Shown: positions 46,733-58,510 of the stretch, piece by piece
Layout: each line of letters opens with the position of its first letter
Position numbering within the stretch: the stretch's first letter is position 1
Assembly: GCF_040436345.1 (NCBI RefSeq)
Contig: NC_133221.1
Coordinates: forward strand, 4,791,663-4,855,662
Length of the DNA stretch: 64,000 nucleotides
DNA from: Pagrus major
Lineage: Eukaryota > Chordata > Actinopteri > Spariformes > Sparidae
Direction of reading: 5' to 3'
Made by a program: the position numbers and the translations under genes
The notes under the pieces: model-generated
Seen by the model: the letters and a program-made list of their open reading frames with translations, nothing else
Database searches by the model: none
Told to the model about the DNA's origin: nothing

Positions 46733-49700
46733 ATGAACTCCCAGGATCTCCCTGCCAAAGATGCCCCACTTACTGTCAATGAGCAGGTAACACTCACCTG
46801 TCTTGTTAAAGCACAGTGAAGGGGACATGTCTTCCAGCTACAACCCCCAAACCCTGACAGTTCATGTTGCCTTCAAGTGCTCTGCTCCTGTTTTGCATCC
46901 ATCCATACCACGTCACAAAGGAATGATTAACTTCCACGCAAGTTCATTGAGATCAGGACCCACTTTTGTGTTTTATCACCTAATAATACCTGCTGCTCTA
47001 CGCTTGTGATGGTTTCTAAACTGCCGTGCTTAATAATTAATGGCGTTTTTTTTTCTCTCTCTAGTAGCGTTCTGTGTAGACATAGTCGGCAAACAAAAGC
47101 AATGCTGTTCATGGATGTACGGAGGGAGGCTTGACGAATAACATTGCTTGAGCTGCTTGTTGGCTGATGCTGTCATCGTTGTGTTTTTGTTGTACTCATG
47201 CTCTTTTTCATTTGTGTCTCTTTTTTTCTTTTTTGGTGTTGTTTTGTTTTGGGTCATTGTGTCCTAACATGTGCTCGGCTTCTCTGTTCTCCGTAGCCAT
47301 TCACTGTCTGACTGCAGAAGTCTTTTTTCAGCCATTTAAATCCTGCACTTTGAAATTCCCTGCCAAAGACAACCAGGTATGCATCCTCCTCCTCTATCTT
47401 CCTGCCTTGTCTCTCTGCGCCTTGTCCTCCAGCCCAGGTTGTCTCGCTTGTGTCTCCTCTAGGCCTTTCATTAATGCATACCATGAATCATGGGTTAAGT
47501 TACAGTCAAAATCCCTGCATGTAGTTCAAGGGGAACTTGATAAATAGTAGATGTAGCTATTGGATATTTTTGTGACCCCTCAGGTGCTAGATCAAGTGAG
47601 ACTTTTATTTTTTCACCCCATTTTCACTTGGTATTCAAATGGAAGCTGTATCTGAATTCGTTATCCAGATAATAAACAATCTGATCCTGCCTTTGCATTT
47701 ACATCTGATAGTTTTCCTCACTGAGATCGGATCTCCGTCCTCCACAGTAAAACTTGTGTGTGAGCAATGTGAGATGGCAACCGATCAGCCCCAGACTTCC
47801 TTAAAAAAATCACAGAAATTTGTGAGCAGTTGAGCGTAATCTTTAAATACTGTGTGCAACGCAGTGTACGACAAATTCTAAATAATTTGTCCCCTCTTCT
47901 AAATTCGGCAATTGTAATATATTAAGTTATTCCTGTCTTAGTACCAGTATGTAGGTTTTTCTCTGACTAGACAAATTATATGCCTTGTTAACAGCAGATC
48001 AGCTGCACACATGAGTTATTATCTACTCACCTTCATGCTGATGGAAAGTCGGGTGAAATTTTGGTCTCCACAAAACATTTCTGGAGCTTCACAGCAGTAG
48101 GTGGGGACCTGAAAAAATTATGATATGTCTCCATACAGCCCGTCGAGCACAATCCAAGTTTCCAGAAGTCCCGAGATGCCGTATTGATTTGAAAAGATGT
48201 TATTTACATCCTCAACGTGCAGTCAAGCTCAAGCACCCACTTACAACAGGATGCACCCTAATGCTTTTAGCTTAGCAGCTACAGTGAAGATTTCGGCTTT
48301 AAAAAAGGTGTAAATAACTTATTTTCAAATCAGTTTGGCATCTTGGGGCCTCCACAGTCCTGGATTACACCGGGCGAGCTGTATTGAGCCATTTTATATT
48401 TTCTTTTGGTTGTTTTTTTACATTTAAACCTGTTAAGTCCAAGCAGATATTTCCTCAGACCCAGTGACATATATACTTACACATCTGAACAAATATTTCA
48501 TGTGTTGCCTTATTATGATACCGTGATTACTCAAATAGACGTTGTAGTTGCAGAGATACACTCTGTTAATTATGGGGATGGCATTTTCAAGCAGAGACAC
48601 AAAATAAATCCTAGTTCTGAACAGGTAAAACGTCCCCGGCTGCTTCAGAATGACGCAACGCTGTTTTGCTGTGCAGCTCCAGAAATGTTTTGTGGACTAC
48701 GAAACATCTCACGACTTTCCATCGGCGGGGGAGTGAGTAGATAATGACTGAATTTTCACTTTTGGGTGAACTTATCCTTTAATATCAGGTGTACATGGGG
48801 TCTTAGGTGTTTCATAAACAAATCAAACAATTACAACTCAGTTATCTACTAAAAGAATAATACTGAACGATTAACAGAAGATGTACAGTAGAGTTAGCCG
48901 TTCTTTTTGCATTTGAGTAATCTCATCTTTTACTCCTTATTACTGTGCAGGTCATTGTGATGTCTGGTCATGAGACCATTCGTGTGCTAGAGGTAGAGGT
49001 CGATGCGTCTCTGCCATCATCAGTACCCGATGGGAAGACAGACGGCAAAGCTGATGAGGGAGAGGCTCGGTCTGCAGAGCAACCTGAGGATGGCAGCGCA
49101 CAGGATGGCCTCACTGTGCCCCACAGCACAGGGGGAGTAGGTAAATCATAATGATGGATAGCAGATGACTTATTATTCATACATATATGACAGAGTTGCA
49201 CAGAAATGTTAATCGCAGCTGTGAGAACCACTTCAAATGTCAGTAAGACTGAACCCTGGCTGTGCTCCCGCAGTGCTGGGTGAGCAGCAGTTGGTGTCTG
49301 TAGAGGCTCCGGCCCCTGCTGTCCAAACGTTGACTCCTGCTGTTCCCGTCAGTGTTTCTCTGCCACAGCCCCAGGCCGCCATGCCCATCACCGTACAAGG
49401 CTGTCCACAGGTACGATTGTGAATTTACATACTGAGTACACTCAGCTGTCTTGCGATTATTTCTTGATCTGAAACCAGGGACAGAAATTAACAAGCGCTT
49501 GGGGTGCACTGGCCTCGAAAGTGCAGGAAATGTCTGTGAAATTTAAAATGAGGGGTGCAACAAATGATCCTGGGATTTACGAGGACCCTATTTGCATTTC
49601 ACCCTGTTCACATATTTTCTTGTCACTGTTTTCACCCACAGACTACTGTAGGTGATTTACTCAAGCCACTGCCTGAGGCAAACGTCTCCAGTGCATTGTA

Positions 49701-52700
49701 AATGTGAAAAATAGAACAAATGTGGTCCAGAACTCCTTAATACAGAACCTGAGGCTGTAGATTCCCAGTAAATGGAGAAAATTCAGACCATAACATTGTA
49801 ACAACAAAAAGTAAAACAACTAAATAATAGAGTGAAAAAAGGAAAACAGTTCAGGAAAAATGGCCCCGTAAAAACACCAGAATGCCAGTAAAAATGTAAT
49901 AAATGAGGTATAAACATAATCTGGAAAAGCATCACCAGTCACAAAAACATGTTGATGTAAAGCAAATATTCATTTTCATGCTACATTAGGTGCTGACCCA
50001 GGAAAGTCTGGCCACTCTGATGACTGGTATGATGGCCCAGACAGGATCCCTGGGGCAGCCCCTGCTCATCCCCCTCAGTATGGCGGGCTCCATCGGTGGC
50101 CAGGGCGGTCTGGCTGTTCTCACCCTGCCCACCACCAACGTAGCTACTCTCCCTGCGTTCGCAGCAGCTACTGCGGCCGGAAACCTCCTCAAACTGCCCT
50201 TTGCTGGCCTCCAAGGTACAACACAAACACAATCAAACAGCTTTATTTTGGCTATTTTGGTAGCATTTAGCTCAAAGCACCATGTGTGTTAGTAAAGCAA
50301 AATGTCTTTAGTCTGTTTTCTCACAATGAGTAACTTGATGACAGACGGAGGTGGGAAGTAACGAAGTACAAATACTTTGTTACTGGTGTCTGTATTTCAT
50401 TTCTGACAACTTTTTACTGTTACTCCCTGCATTTCAACACAAATATCTGAACTTTCTACTCCTTACATTTTGAAAACAGGCTTGTTAGTTTTGTGTTAAT
50501 ACATTTGAGGGGACTGATTTCGACTGATTTCAACCTATCAATGCATATCACGCAGTATAAAAGTAGATAAATCTTCTTTGAGTACATTTCAGAGCCTGTA
50601 CTTTCTTACTTTTACTTGAGCACATAAGTAGTATCTGTACTTCTACTTACTACCTACTTACTTCTACTTCTACTTGCCACCTCTGATTGCAGAACAATGA
50701 CAGTAAATATTGCATTATTTGTCCTCAGCTGCTACAGTCCTGAACTCGGTCCAGCCCCAGCTGCACACAAATGCACAGACGATGTTCCAGCCTCAAGCAG
50801 CTTCCATACAGCCAGTGCAGGCTGCTGTGCAGCAGGTGACGTCTCAGCCAACACAGGTGACCAATGCACAGGCCACCGCTGCTCAGATGGCGGCAGCCCA
50901 GGTGACCTCAGCCACCACAACCGTGTCTCCGTCCAACATATCTGTAGCAGCACTCCAGACTGCAGGACTCTCAATCAATCCTGCCATTGTAAGAATGCTG
51001 CTCGAAGAACATATGTCAGTTCATACCTTCTGTATTCTTTATATCTCCTGTGGTTTTCACACATGTTTTGAATTTCTGCTCAGATCAATGCTGCTTCATT
51101 GGGCGCTCAGCCTCAGTTTCTCAGTTCCCTCACCTCCACTCCCATCATCACCAGTGCAATGTCCAACATGGCTGGTATCACCAGCCAAATCATCACAAAT
51201 GCCCAGGGACAGGTGAGTCCAATAAACTGCTGCGACTTTAATCTCCATCTTGTGTGCCAACCCCCGCTCTCTACTTTATACTTCCAGCAAAAGGGAAGAT
51301 GGTTTAAAGAAGATAAACATGTCGTCTCTGTCTTTGTAGTAGTGCATCATAAGCCAAGAGGGACATAACAGACTTCATTAGGTGTGAAAACAAGTAATGT
51401 ACAGATACTAGTGTACATATACACTCATTTGTACAATTTACAGATAGTGCCACTTCTTGCTGGTGTCAGTGTTGATGCATAGTAAGTGGTAATCACACCC
51501 TCTCCAAGGACTATCAGAATGTTTTTGTGTTGTGTTTCTGTTTTGGGAATAAAAGCCGGAGCCTCCAGAGAACATCAATCAACAGTGTTAATTCAAGTCA
51601 GTGAAGCATAAGACCATTTCCGTGAAAACTGATTTGTCCTCTCAAACAGTTCCAGTACATAATTTTACCATTATTGCAGCTCATTGGAGTTAATAGTGTG
51701 GTGTTTAATCTTGACAGACATGATTTTAGTAAACTGCTAATAGGACGTATTTATTTCTAAGAAGCAAAAGCACTTCCATGACAGGTTGTTGGTGTTGTAT
51801 AAATGGGTTTGGTGAGTGAAAACTACCACAGAGGTTACATTCAGTTACTTTTATGTAATTCTCTTCAACTCCAATAATATCTACAGGTCATAGGAACCCT
51901 CCCGCTGTTGGTGAACCCAGCATCTCTGGCTGGAGGGGCTGCGACATCCACCCTCCCTCTCCAGGGTCTCCAGGGCCTCCAGGGCCTCCAGGGGCTCCAG
52001 GGGCTCCAGGGGCTCCAGGGACTCCAGGGACTCCAGGGACTCCAGGGACTCCAAGTCCAGACTGTCACCCCACAGCTGCTTCTCAACACCCAGGGCCAGA
52101 TCATTGCCACTGTGGGGAACGGACCTGCAGCGGTTGCAACCTCTGCTGCAGTTCTGACCAAAGCCACTGCTCCTCCGACACTTAGCAAACCTAACACACA
52201 GGTAGACAACAGAGACCTGTCTGAATATTGTCTTGTGTTCAGAAAGAACTAAACAACTTCTGCATTTACACTTTTTCTTACACACATTTACAAGTTAGAA
52301 CAGACCAAACATTACGGTTTGATCTTTGATTAGACTCAGTTAATAAAAAGGGAAAGTCGCTTCGCTTCCTGTTTCCCTCATTGGACCTGAGTCCACACCA
52401 CAGTTATAACGACAGCGACCGTGGCAAACGATATCTCTGGGATCACTTTCGGAGCGGTTTGATGAATGATAGAAACACAGTCAGCCAGTCAAAGTCCATC
52501 TGAATTTACAGGGCTATCACTTAGCTTGATTTCAGGGACATTTTCCTAGAGGGAGTGCTTTTAATATTGGTTTCTGTATCCATAAAACCATATCCTCCTG
52601 GGGATTTTTCAAAGCTGCCGGCACAGCTTGAGCGTGCAGTGAATGCTCGGCGCTACTGTTTCCAGAACGCTATCGTTCATCAGAGTGGATGCTCACATCG

Positions 52701-55586
52701 TTATTGTTATAGTTATTGTTATAGTGATCGTTCTTGGTGTGGACGGCTCTTTAGTCAGTTTTGTGAGCTAGCTTATATACGGGACCGTCTCATTAAGGTT
52801 TTGATTATGGGTTTCAGTCAGTGTTAAACGAGATGTCACTTACGCGGCTGTTGTGTGTAGTCTTTCTTATTCTTATTACAGTCTTATACTTGATTCAGAT
52901 AGGATCAAAAAATTATTTCTTTCTCGCTACCATACATATTTTTTATGAAATATGGTCCCCTGGTGGTCCAACTGAAGTGATGGATTTTGCCTCAATTGGT
53001 GGATCATCAAGTATTTCTGAAGATATTTATATTTGATGCATTTTTTGACACATTTGCGTCACTGCAGTTCACATCTGAGAATATATTTTATTTGTTCTCT
53101 CTCAGGCTTTGGTAACAACTGCCACTCAGTCACCGGTTGTCATCGCCCCGCAGCCGTCTGTACTGAAGACTGCCACCACCCTCTCCTCCACAGTACCCAT
53201 CACCTGTGGAGACATAAAAGTGGGCCAGCTTGTCAGCAGTATGTACACCTGCTTAATGTATCTAAACATAGATCCATTTTAAGTAGGTAGATATTTTTAA
53301 CCGGATTCTTCTCGATTGTAGAACCCCAGCAGGTAGTCAGCGGTGAGGAAGGCATTAATCTGGAGGAAATTCGCGAGTTTGCCAAGAATTTCAAGATCCG
53401 CCGGCTCTCCTTGGGGCTTACTCAGACACAAGTAGGACAGGCTCTGACTGCGACCGAGGGTCCGGCCTACAGCCAGTCTGCCATTTGCAGGTAAGTGACT
53501 CCCCGGCTGATGTTGCCCTGCATATGGAAGCTTCCTTCAACGACAGGGTGTATACAGTTTCATACGTGTACGCTGACCTAATTTCCTTGCACATACAATT
53601 CTAATACTATTAAAACATGGATGTAGTTAAGGCAGTCATGCTAACATCTACTCATCTCTTCTCATTATCTGAGAGCAGTCATGTCACTGTGATTCACTCA
53701 CTCCACTAAGCATATTAGGGCTGCGATGAAAGTCGTTTTTTAATATTTGAAGCTTCTATTAAGATGTTTGAATAACGCTTTGAATTTCTGTCGTCATATT
53801 TTATGATGTCATCGCGCAAAAAAAAATCCTGGCACAAAATTATCAATTTCAATTAAGTGATTCATCGGCTTAATTCAGTTTTTCACTCTGGTTTTAATAA
53901 ATCGGCTTTCTTTAATAAATGTAACTCAAGCTATCAGACTGCTCCGTTAATATAGGTGTGTGACTCCCTTTGTTTCAGGAAAGGGAAAGCAAACAGTCTT
54001 TTGAGTGCGGTGAAAATATTTTTTTGTTTGAAAGGCTAAACACAAACAAATATGGATTGAAGCAGAATATACATCTATCATTTTCAGTCAGTTTTGACTT
54101 TTGGACTTTACACTGCTCTGGAGTTATTGGAAATGTTTGGATCACATGAGTTGGAAACAATCCTACGCAGCCACCACTAGAATCTATCTCTACAAACAGT
54201 ATTATAATATAATAATAATGATTTCGATCTTCATCAGCAACTGTGCAGAAATACAGTGTTTAAAATGCAAATAAAATCTGCACAGCATTCAAATTTTGAT
54301 TTACTTTAAAAGCAAATGTGTGGCATTCGTAAAAGTCTGCAGTATTAAATCCTTAAATTAACGTATCAATGTGAATGTGTTACGGTAATGATAACGATCA
54401 AATCATTTCCCTTGTTTTGGCTACATTCTACATAAAAACAAGGACGTCTGTAAGTATAAATTGTGAAAATATGTGAATTATTGTTTCATCATCATCATCC
54501 ATCGTTTGACTGACTGAGCATTAAGCTCTTCTACAACAATACCCTGAATTCACATGCATACGGGCTAAGAAGAAACAGATGTGGTAGTAACCAGGGTAAT
54601 AACAATAAAGACATTTTCAGTCCCAAATAAGAGCAAATTGATCAATAAAACACAGCAACTTATTTCCTATAAAGCAAAAATGATTTTAAAGGATTTACTT
54701 GACATTTGGGGAAATATGCTTATTTGCTTTTTTGAAGAGAGTGAGATGAGAGAATTGATACCACAGTATAAAGCCATAACCAGCAGCCCGTTAGCTTAGC
54801 TTACTAGCAGCTAGTTGCCAAATTTTAATATGGATGAAACAAACGAGATATAACGTGTGAATTAGCGAGCTTTACAGATGCTGGTAGGCTGGATTTTGTT
54901 TCCTTCCTTCTCTGCAGAGTCCAGACCGGTTGTTTCCTCCTGTTTCGAGTCTTTATGCTCAGCTAAGTTTGAGAACCAATCTTCTTATCTAACTCTTAAA
55001 GGAGAGCAGGCGTATTTCCCAAAATGTAAAAGCAATCCTTTAAACAAGTGCAATGGAGTCGTCCTTATATAGAGGTAAGTAAGTACATGAAGTGAAATAA
55101 AGAGAAAAGTACCCAAAATATCTAAGTTACTTTCCTGCAAATTGGGTCTATGTGAATTCACAGGAATGAATTTGAGATACAGTTCATAAAATGTGTGTTC
55201 TCATTAAATGGCTCAGACTGGACTTTCTTTTGTACCACAGGTTTGAAAAGCTGGATATCACCCCGAAGAGCGCTCAGAAGCTGAAGCCGGTGTTGGAGAA
55301 GTGGCTGGCTGAGGCCGAGCACTGGAACCAGAAAGGCCAGCAGAATCTGATGGAGTTTGTTGGCGGCGAACCATCCAAAAAACGCAAGCGGCGTACTAGT
55401 TTCACGCCGCAGGCAATAGAAGTTCTCAACTCCTACTTTGAGAAGAACGCATTGCCAACAGGCCAAGAGATTACAGAGATCGCACGAGAGCTAAACTATG
55501 ACCGGGAGGTTGTGCGAGTCTGGTTCTGCAACCGGCGACAGACGTTGAAAAACACGAGCAAGATCAACGTCTTCCAGGTTCAATAG
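46733..55586 (+). CDS. pou6f1: POU class 6 homeobox 1 transcription factor, complete
   Basis: Neural POU-domain DNA-binding protein (Brn-5/mPOU). Coding exons: 46733-46786, 48951-49140, 49274-49410, 49990-50215, 50729-50988, 51084-51212, 51887-52201, 53106-53238, 53322-53490, 55241-55586. Frame holds and gives 652 aa (human long form about 611 from memory). The N-terminus keeps LTVNEQVIVMSGHETIRVLE. A long Gln/Thr/Ala-rich activation region (about 80-480) includes NAQGQV-type repeats and an LQG minisatellite (357-388). The POU-specific domain is about 492-566 (LEEIREFAKNFKIRRLSLGL) and the homeodomain about 586-645, with KKRKRRTSFTPQAIE and WFCNRRQTLK. The GPAYSQSAICR / FEKLDITPKSAQKLKP junction falls inside the POU-specific domain. 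The Met at 318 (51168) matches the start of the human short isoform. Confidence 0.94.
46787..48950 (+). other. pou6f1 intron 1
   Basis: 2.2 kb. Its right half contains the foldback element at 48015-48781. An open frame around 47167-47547 is long but has no recognisable protein similarity and no supporting splice context. Confidence 0.6.
48015..48781. mobile_element. Foldback-type DNA element in pou6f1 intron 1
   Basis: The left arm (ttattatctactcacc, gatggaaagtcgggtgaaat, ccacaaaacatttctggagc) is the reverse complement of the right arm (gctccagaaatgttttgtgg, acgactttccatcggcg, gagtagataatgactgaatt). Near the centre, tgatttgaaaagatgttatt pairs with aaataacttattttcaaatca. It is the same family as the copies at about 3.3-3.9 and 31.0-32.0 kb. 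Confidence 0.8.
50345..50690. mobile_element. MITE in pou6f1 intron 4
   Basis: Starts with ggaggtgggaagtaacgaag and ends with tctacttgccacctctgatt. Ends and interior (actttctactccttacattt, cttacttttacttgag) match a very common teleost MITE. Its right end lies about 40 bases before the acceptor of exon 5. Confidence 0.7.
51959..52054 (+). repeat. pou6f1: In-frame 9-bp minisatellite encoding (Leu-Gln-Gly)10-Leu-Gln
   Basis: Ten CTCCAGGGN units plus a final CTCCAA lie inside pou6f1 exon 7. The wobble base of the Gly codons runs T, C, C, G, G, G, A, A, A, A. The codons just after (VQTVTPQLLLN) match the human LQVQAVTPQLLLN, so the repeat is an expansion at the site of a single ancestral LQ. Confidence 0.93.
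52389..52746. mobile_element. Candidate MITE in pou6f1 intron 7
   Basis: gagtccacaccacagttata at the left and, in reverse complement, gtccacaccaagaacgatca at the right share the core GTCCACACCA in inverted orientation about 350 bases apart. The element starts about 190 bases downstream of the LQG-encoding exon. The family name is unknown to me. Confidence 0.5.
53491..55240 (+). other. Last intron of pou6f1, with a teleost repeat at about 54690-55060
   Basis: This 1.75 kb intron interrupts the POU-specific domain. Its right part contains gacatttggggaaatatgct, gttagcttagcttactagca, gagctttacagatgctggta and the complementary end aggcgtatttcccaaaatgt. These are both ends of an interspersed repeat whose fragments also occur near 0.72-1.4 and 14.5 kb. 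Confidence 0.65.
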
Positions 55587-56390
55587 CGACCTCATTTTGG
55601 GAGGATTCGCCCACAAGTTGGAACATTTCATACAGCAGCACAGATTCAGATTGTGTTGTAAATACAAGCTAAACTCCAGCACGGTTGAGAGAATATGAAC
55701 TTTTTCAGAAAAGAAAGGAAATGAAATGTGAGTGTTATGAAAGAGTATAAAAAATGAGTTATTGTATTTTGAGACTGTATAAATATACAGTACTTATGTG
55801 TGGTGGGTACTAAGTCAAACTGCATGGTCCTTTTATCATACATAGGGATAATAATACAGTGATAATAACATGTAATATTTAAAAACATTTGAACTTTTAT
55901 ACAAGTGATTTTATAGGATATCCCTCTGAATATATTAAGTGGCAGTGCATTGAGTCACATTGATTTTTGTCACATATTTGTCACTTGTGACTGACATTAC
56001 GCTGATATTTCATAACATGCTTTTTCCACCACAGATGTTTCTAACATTCTAGCTGCTCATTTGTTTTGTATTCACGTAGTATTTGTACTATATGAGCAGC
56101 TTTGTAAACATATACAAGATTCTGACTGAAAAAAAAATCATCTATAACCTTATTTTCATCAGAATTAGTTGTCTAGGGAACGCCAAAAATCACTTTGCTA
56201 TGGACTTGTAAATGCAACAATGTTTGGGACAATCATCATCTCATGTTTCTCATTGATAATCACAAAGATGGGCTTAAAATCTGATGTCATCTCCTCTCGT
56301 GTGGCGTTGATGCTCACGCTGTTGTGTGTCCATAAAGAGGCTCATTTCTGATGTTCCATGGACAAAAGGTTCTTATCAAAATAAAGTTGT
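55587..56390 (+). other. pou6f1: pou6f1 3'UTR
   Basis: AATAAA at 56380-56385 is the first plausible poly(A) signal after the TAG stop. Another at 57543-57548 could serve a longer form. Confidence 0.5.
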
Positions 56391-57940
56391 AGCTATGGCC
56401 TTTGCCGATGACGCCACAACTGTAAACATAGTTTTTTGCGTCATTTGTGAGTTACTGAATTTGCAGATGCACATACTGTACTTGTGGGTGATTCGTGTGT
56501 GAATTCACCACAGTTTTGTCCTCTTTTTACACTTTCAGTTTAATGTGCTTATAATACTCTGAGAGTATTTTGTGTTTCCTCTTTATTCACTGTTGTGACC
56601 GTTCCCTTCATGGCTTAACGATGCTTCTGCTGCATTTTCCGAGTTAGATAAAGTGTATTTGCAAAATAGGATCTTAATTGGACTATTATGAAGTCAACTT
56701 AAAATAATCTCATGTTGCCTAGGAACGCTAACGCCTTGCGATACTTTTTACTAAGCCAAATATCAATCAAATTGATTTACTTAATGAAAAAAAAGATTTA
56801 CTGTTCAGCCAAGGAAGGAGTTTTGTGGTTCAGTGTGTTATGACTTTCAATCTGAATGAGTTATAAGAGTGTTTGCATGTGCAGTAAGATGATCTTTTCT
56901 GTAGGAACAATACAATGGTGGTTTTCTTTATCTTTGCCAATTTTTCAAGAATTCTTTGCACTTTAGTGACAGCAGGGAAAGTAAAAAGGGTTACAAATGG
57001 TGCAAGGTTTCAGTGATGAATGTGAGAGAATTAAATTTCTGAATTTTAATGTCCTTGAATGACAAAAATCTTTGTTTTGCAAAAGGTAGCAGTACTGGCA
57101 AAATTGCAATCATCAGCATCCTTAAGTAAATGTCCTTTTTATGCAGATGAAATGTAAAAATACTGCAGATTAAATATACACTCTAATATGCATTAATCAC
57201 ATCCTTTGAGTTTGTGAATTTTATGGTGCATTTTATAGTCCATCTCATGTTTGCCTTTTGAATAACAGTAGGCTTAAATAGCAGTGGACATACAGTAACA
57301 ATGCAAAGGTCTTGCTTTAACATGCGTTTTGTCTTCACTTTTAATATGGGAAGACAATACATCATATTGTTTAATATACTAAGTTATCAATAGAGAAAAA
57401 AGAGCTAAATTATAATTATAATTACAAGATATCAGTTTTTAGTTATTTGACTCTGCAAAGCACATAAGTTCAGGTCTTAATGAGACAAGGGAAAAACAAA
57501 TGTTGGATGATTTTTTTTTGTCATTTTCTGTCAGATTAATCGAATAAATCTTGTCTTTATTAATAACTTCTCATGTCGTGTGTTGATATTTTTGTACAGC
57601 ATTTGCATTTGCTACATTTGATCTGAGAGAATGAAAACAATAGTTTATTTTACAGGTGAAATATATTTATATTACTTCTAAAAGCAGTAAACATCCTTAT
57701 GTTGTATCGGCCATAAGCAGAGGGGGGGCGCTAATGAGCACCATCGCTCTGTGCGTGTACTTTGAAAATCCCACGAAGAAGAAGACAAACCGGATATTAC
57801 GGATGCTCCTTTTCCTGACGAAGCTAGATAAACAAACAAAAGCAAGACATTATATTACTTAAATTTAAGAAAAAAAATAGCCAAATTTGATGTATTTAAT
57901 TTACAGATATGTCTACCGGGAAGAATTCATTTTCGTAATT
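56391..57940. other. Intergenic region between pou6f1 and tfcp2
   Basis: AT-rich. No gene or transposon recognised, apart from a possible extended pou6f1 3'UTR to about 57570. Composition turns CpG-richer after 57700. Confidence 0.5.
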
Positions 57941-57949
57941 CCGCAATAA

Positions 57950-58120
57950 GCGAAAGGGAAAGAAGGGCTAGCATCGTACTTGCTGAGCTAGCTTGACAGG
58001 CTATGCAGCTCGTAGTGGTGGTTAGCTCGACATGTTTATTTTAGTGCTGGAGCGAAGGAGCGCGACATGATGGCATGACACCGTCGCAGCGCTAGCGCGT
58101 AGCTACACTTTCACCTTAAG
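57950..58120 (+). promoter_or_regulatory. tfcp2: tfcp2 promoter and non-coding exon 1
   Basis: CpG-containing segment (gcgacatgatgg, cgtcgcagcgctagcgcgta) ending at a CTTAAG|GTATGC donor at 58120. The next exon starts at 58431 after TCTTAAAG and contains the start codon. The transcription start was not determined. Confidence 0.5.
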
Positions 58121-58510
58121 GTATGCTATGTATTTATTTTTTTTAACTGACTAAATATTGAGTAAATGGCTTAACACACGTTATTTTTCATCTTGGTGCA
58201 TCATCAGTGCACTGTTACGTAAAACGCGTCCACCGTTAACGTTACCGACAGAAGCTCTGCATTAAAAGAAAGATAACCACTTTCAGACCCTTACGCAGTT
58301 TGCTAATTTGATCCTTTTGTCCTTTGGTTTTTGTGGGTGTTCCTCCTCCATTCAACCATCTTTGTGTACGGGTTTAAAAGTTGCAGCCACGTTCGTTGAT
58401 CATTAACTTATTTCACTTTCTCTCTTAAAGATTGGAAGGTTGTGGGAAAACACGTAAAACTGAAGTTTTTTAACCGGAACTGCACTCCGTAAGATCTCCT
58501 CATCGTCACC

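Noticed and set aside
47167-47547. 126-codon plus-strand open frame in pou6f1 intron 1
   Set aside because: Hydrophobic, low-complexity translation of T-rich DNA with no family resemblance. The pou6f1 exons splice over it in frame.
48406-48744. 112-codon open frame in pou6f1 intron 1
   Set aside because: It overlaps the right arm of the foldback element and has no known domain.
51865-52285. Antisense open frames of 114 and 134 codons over the pou6f1 LQG repeat
   Set aside because: They exist only because a 9-bp repeat stays open in several frames. The sense frame has splice sites and the conserved VTPQLLLN sequence.
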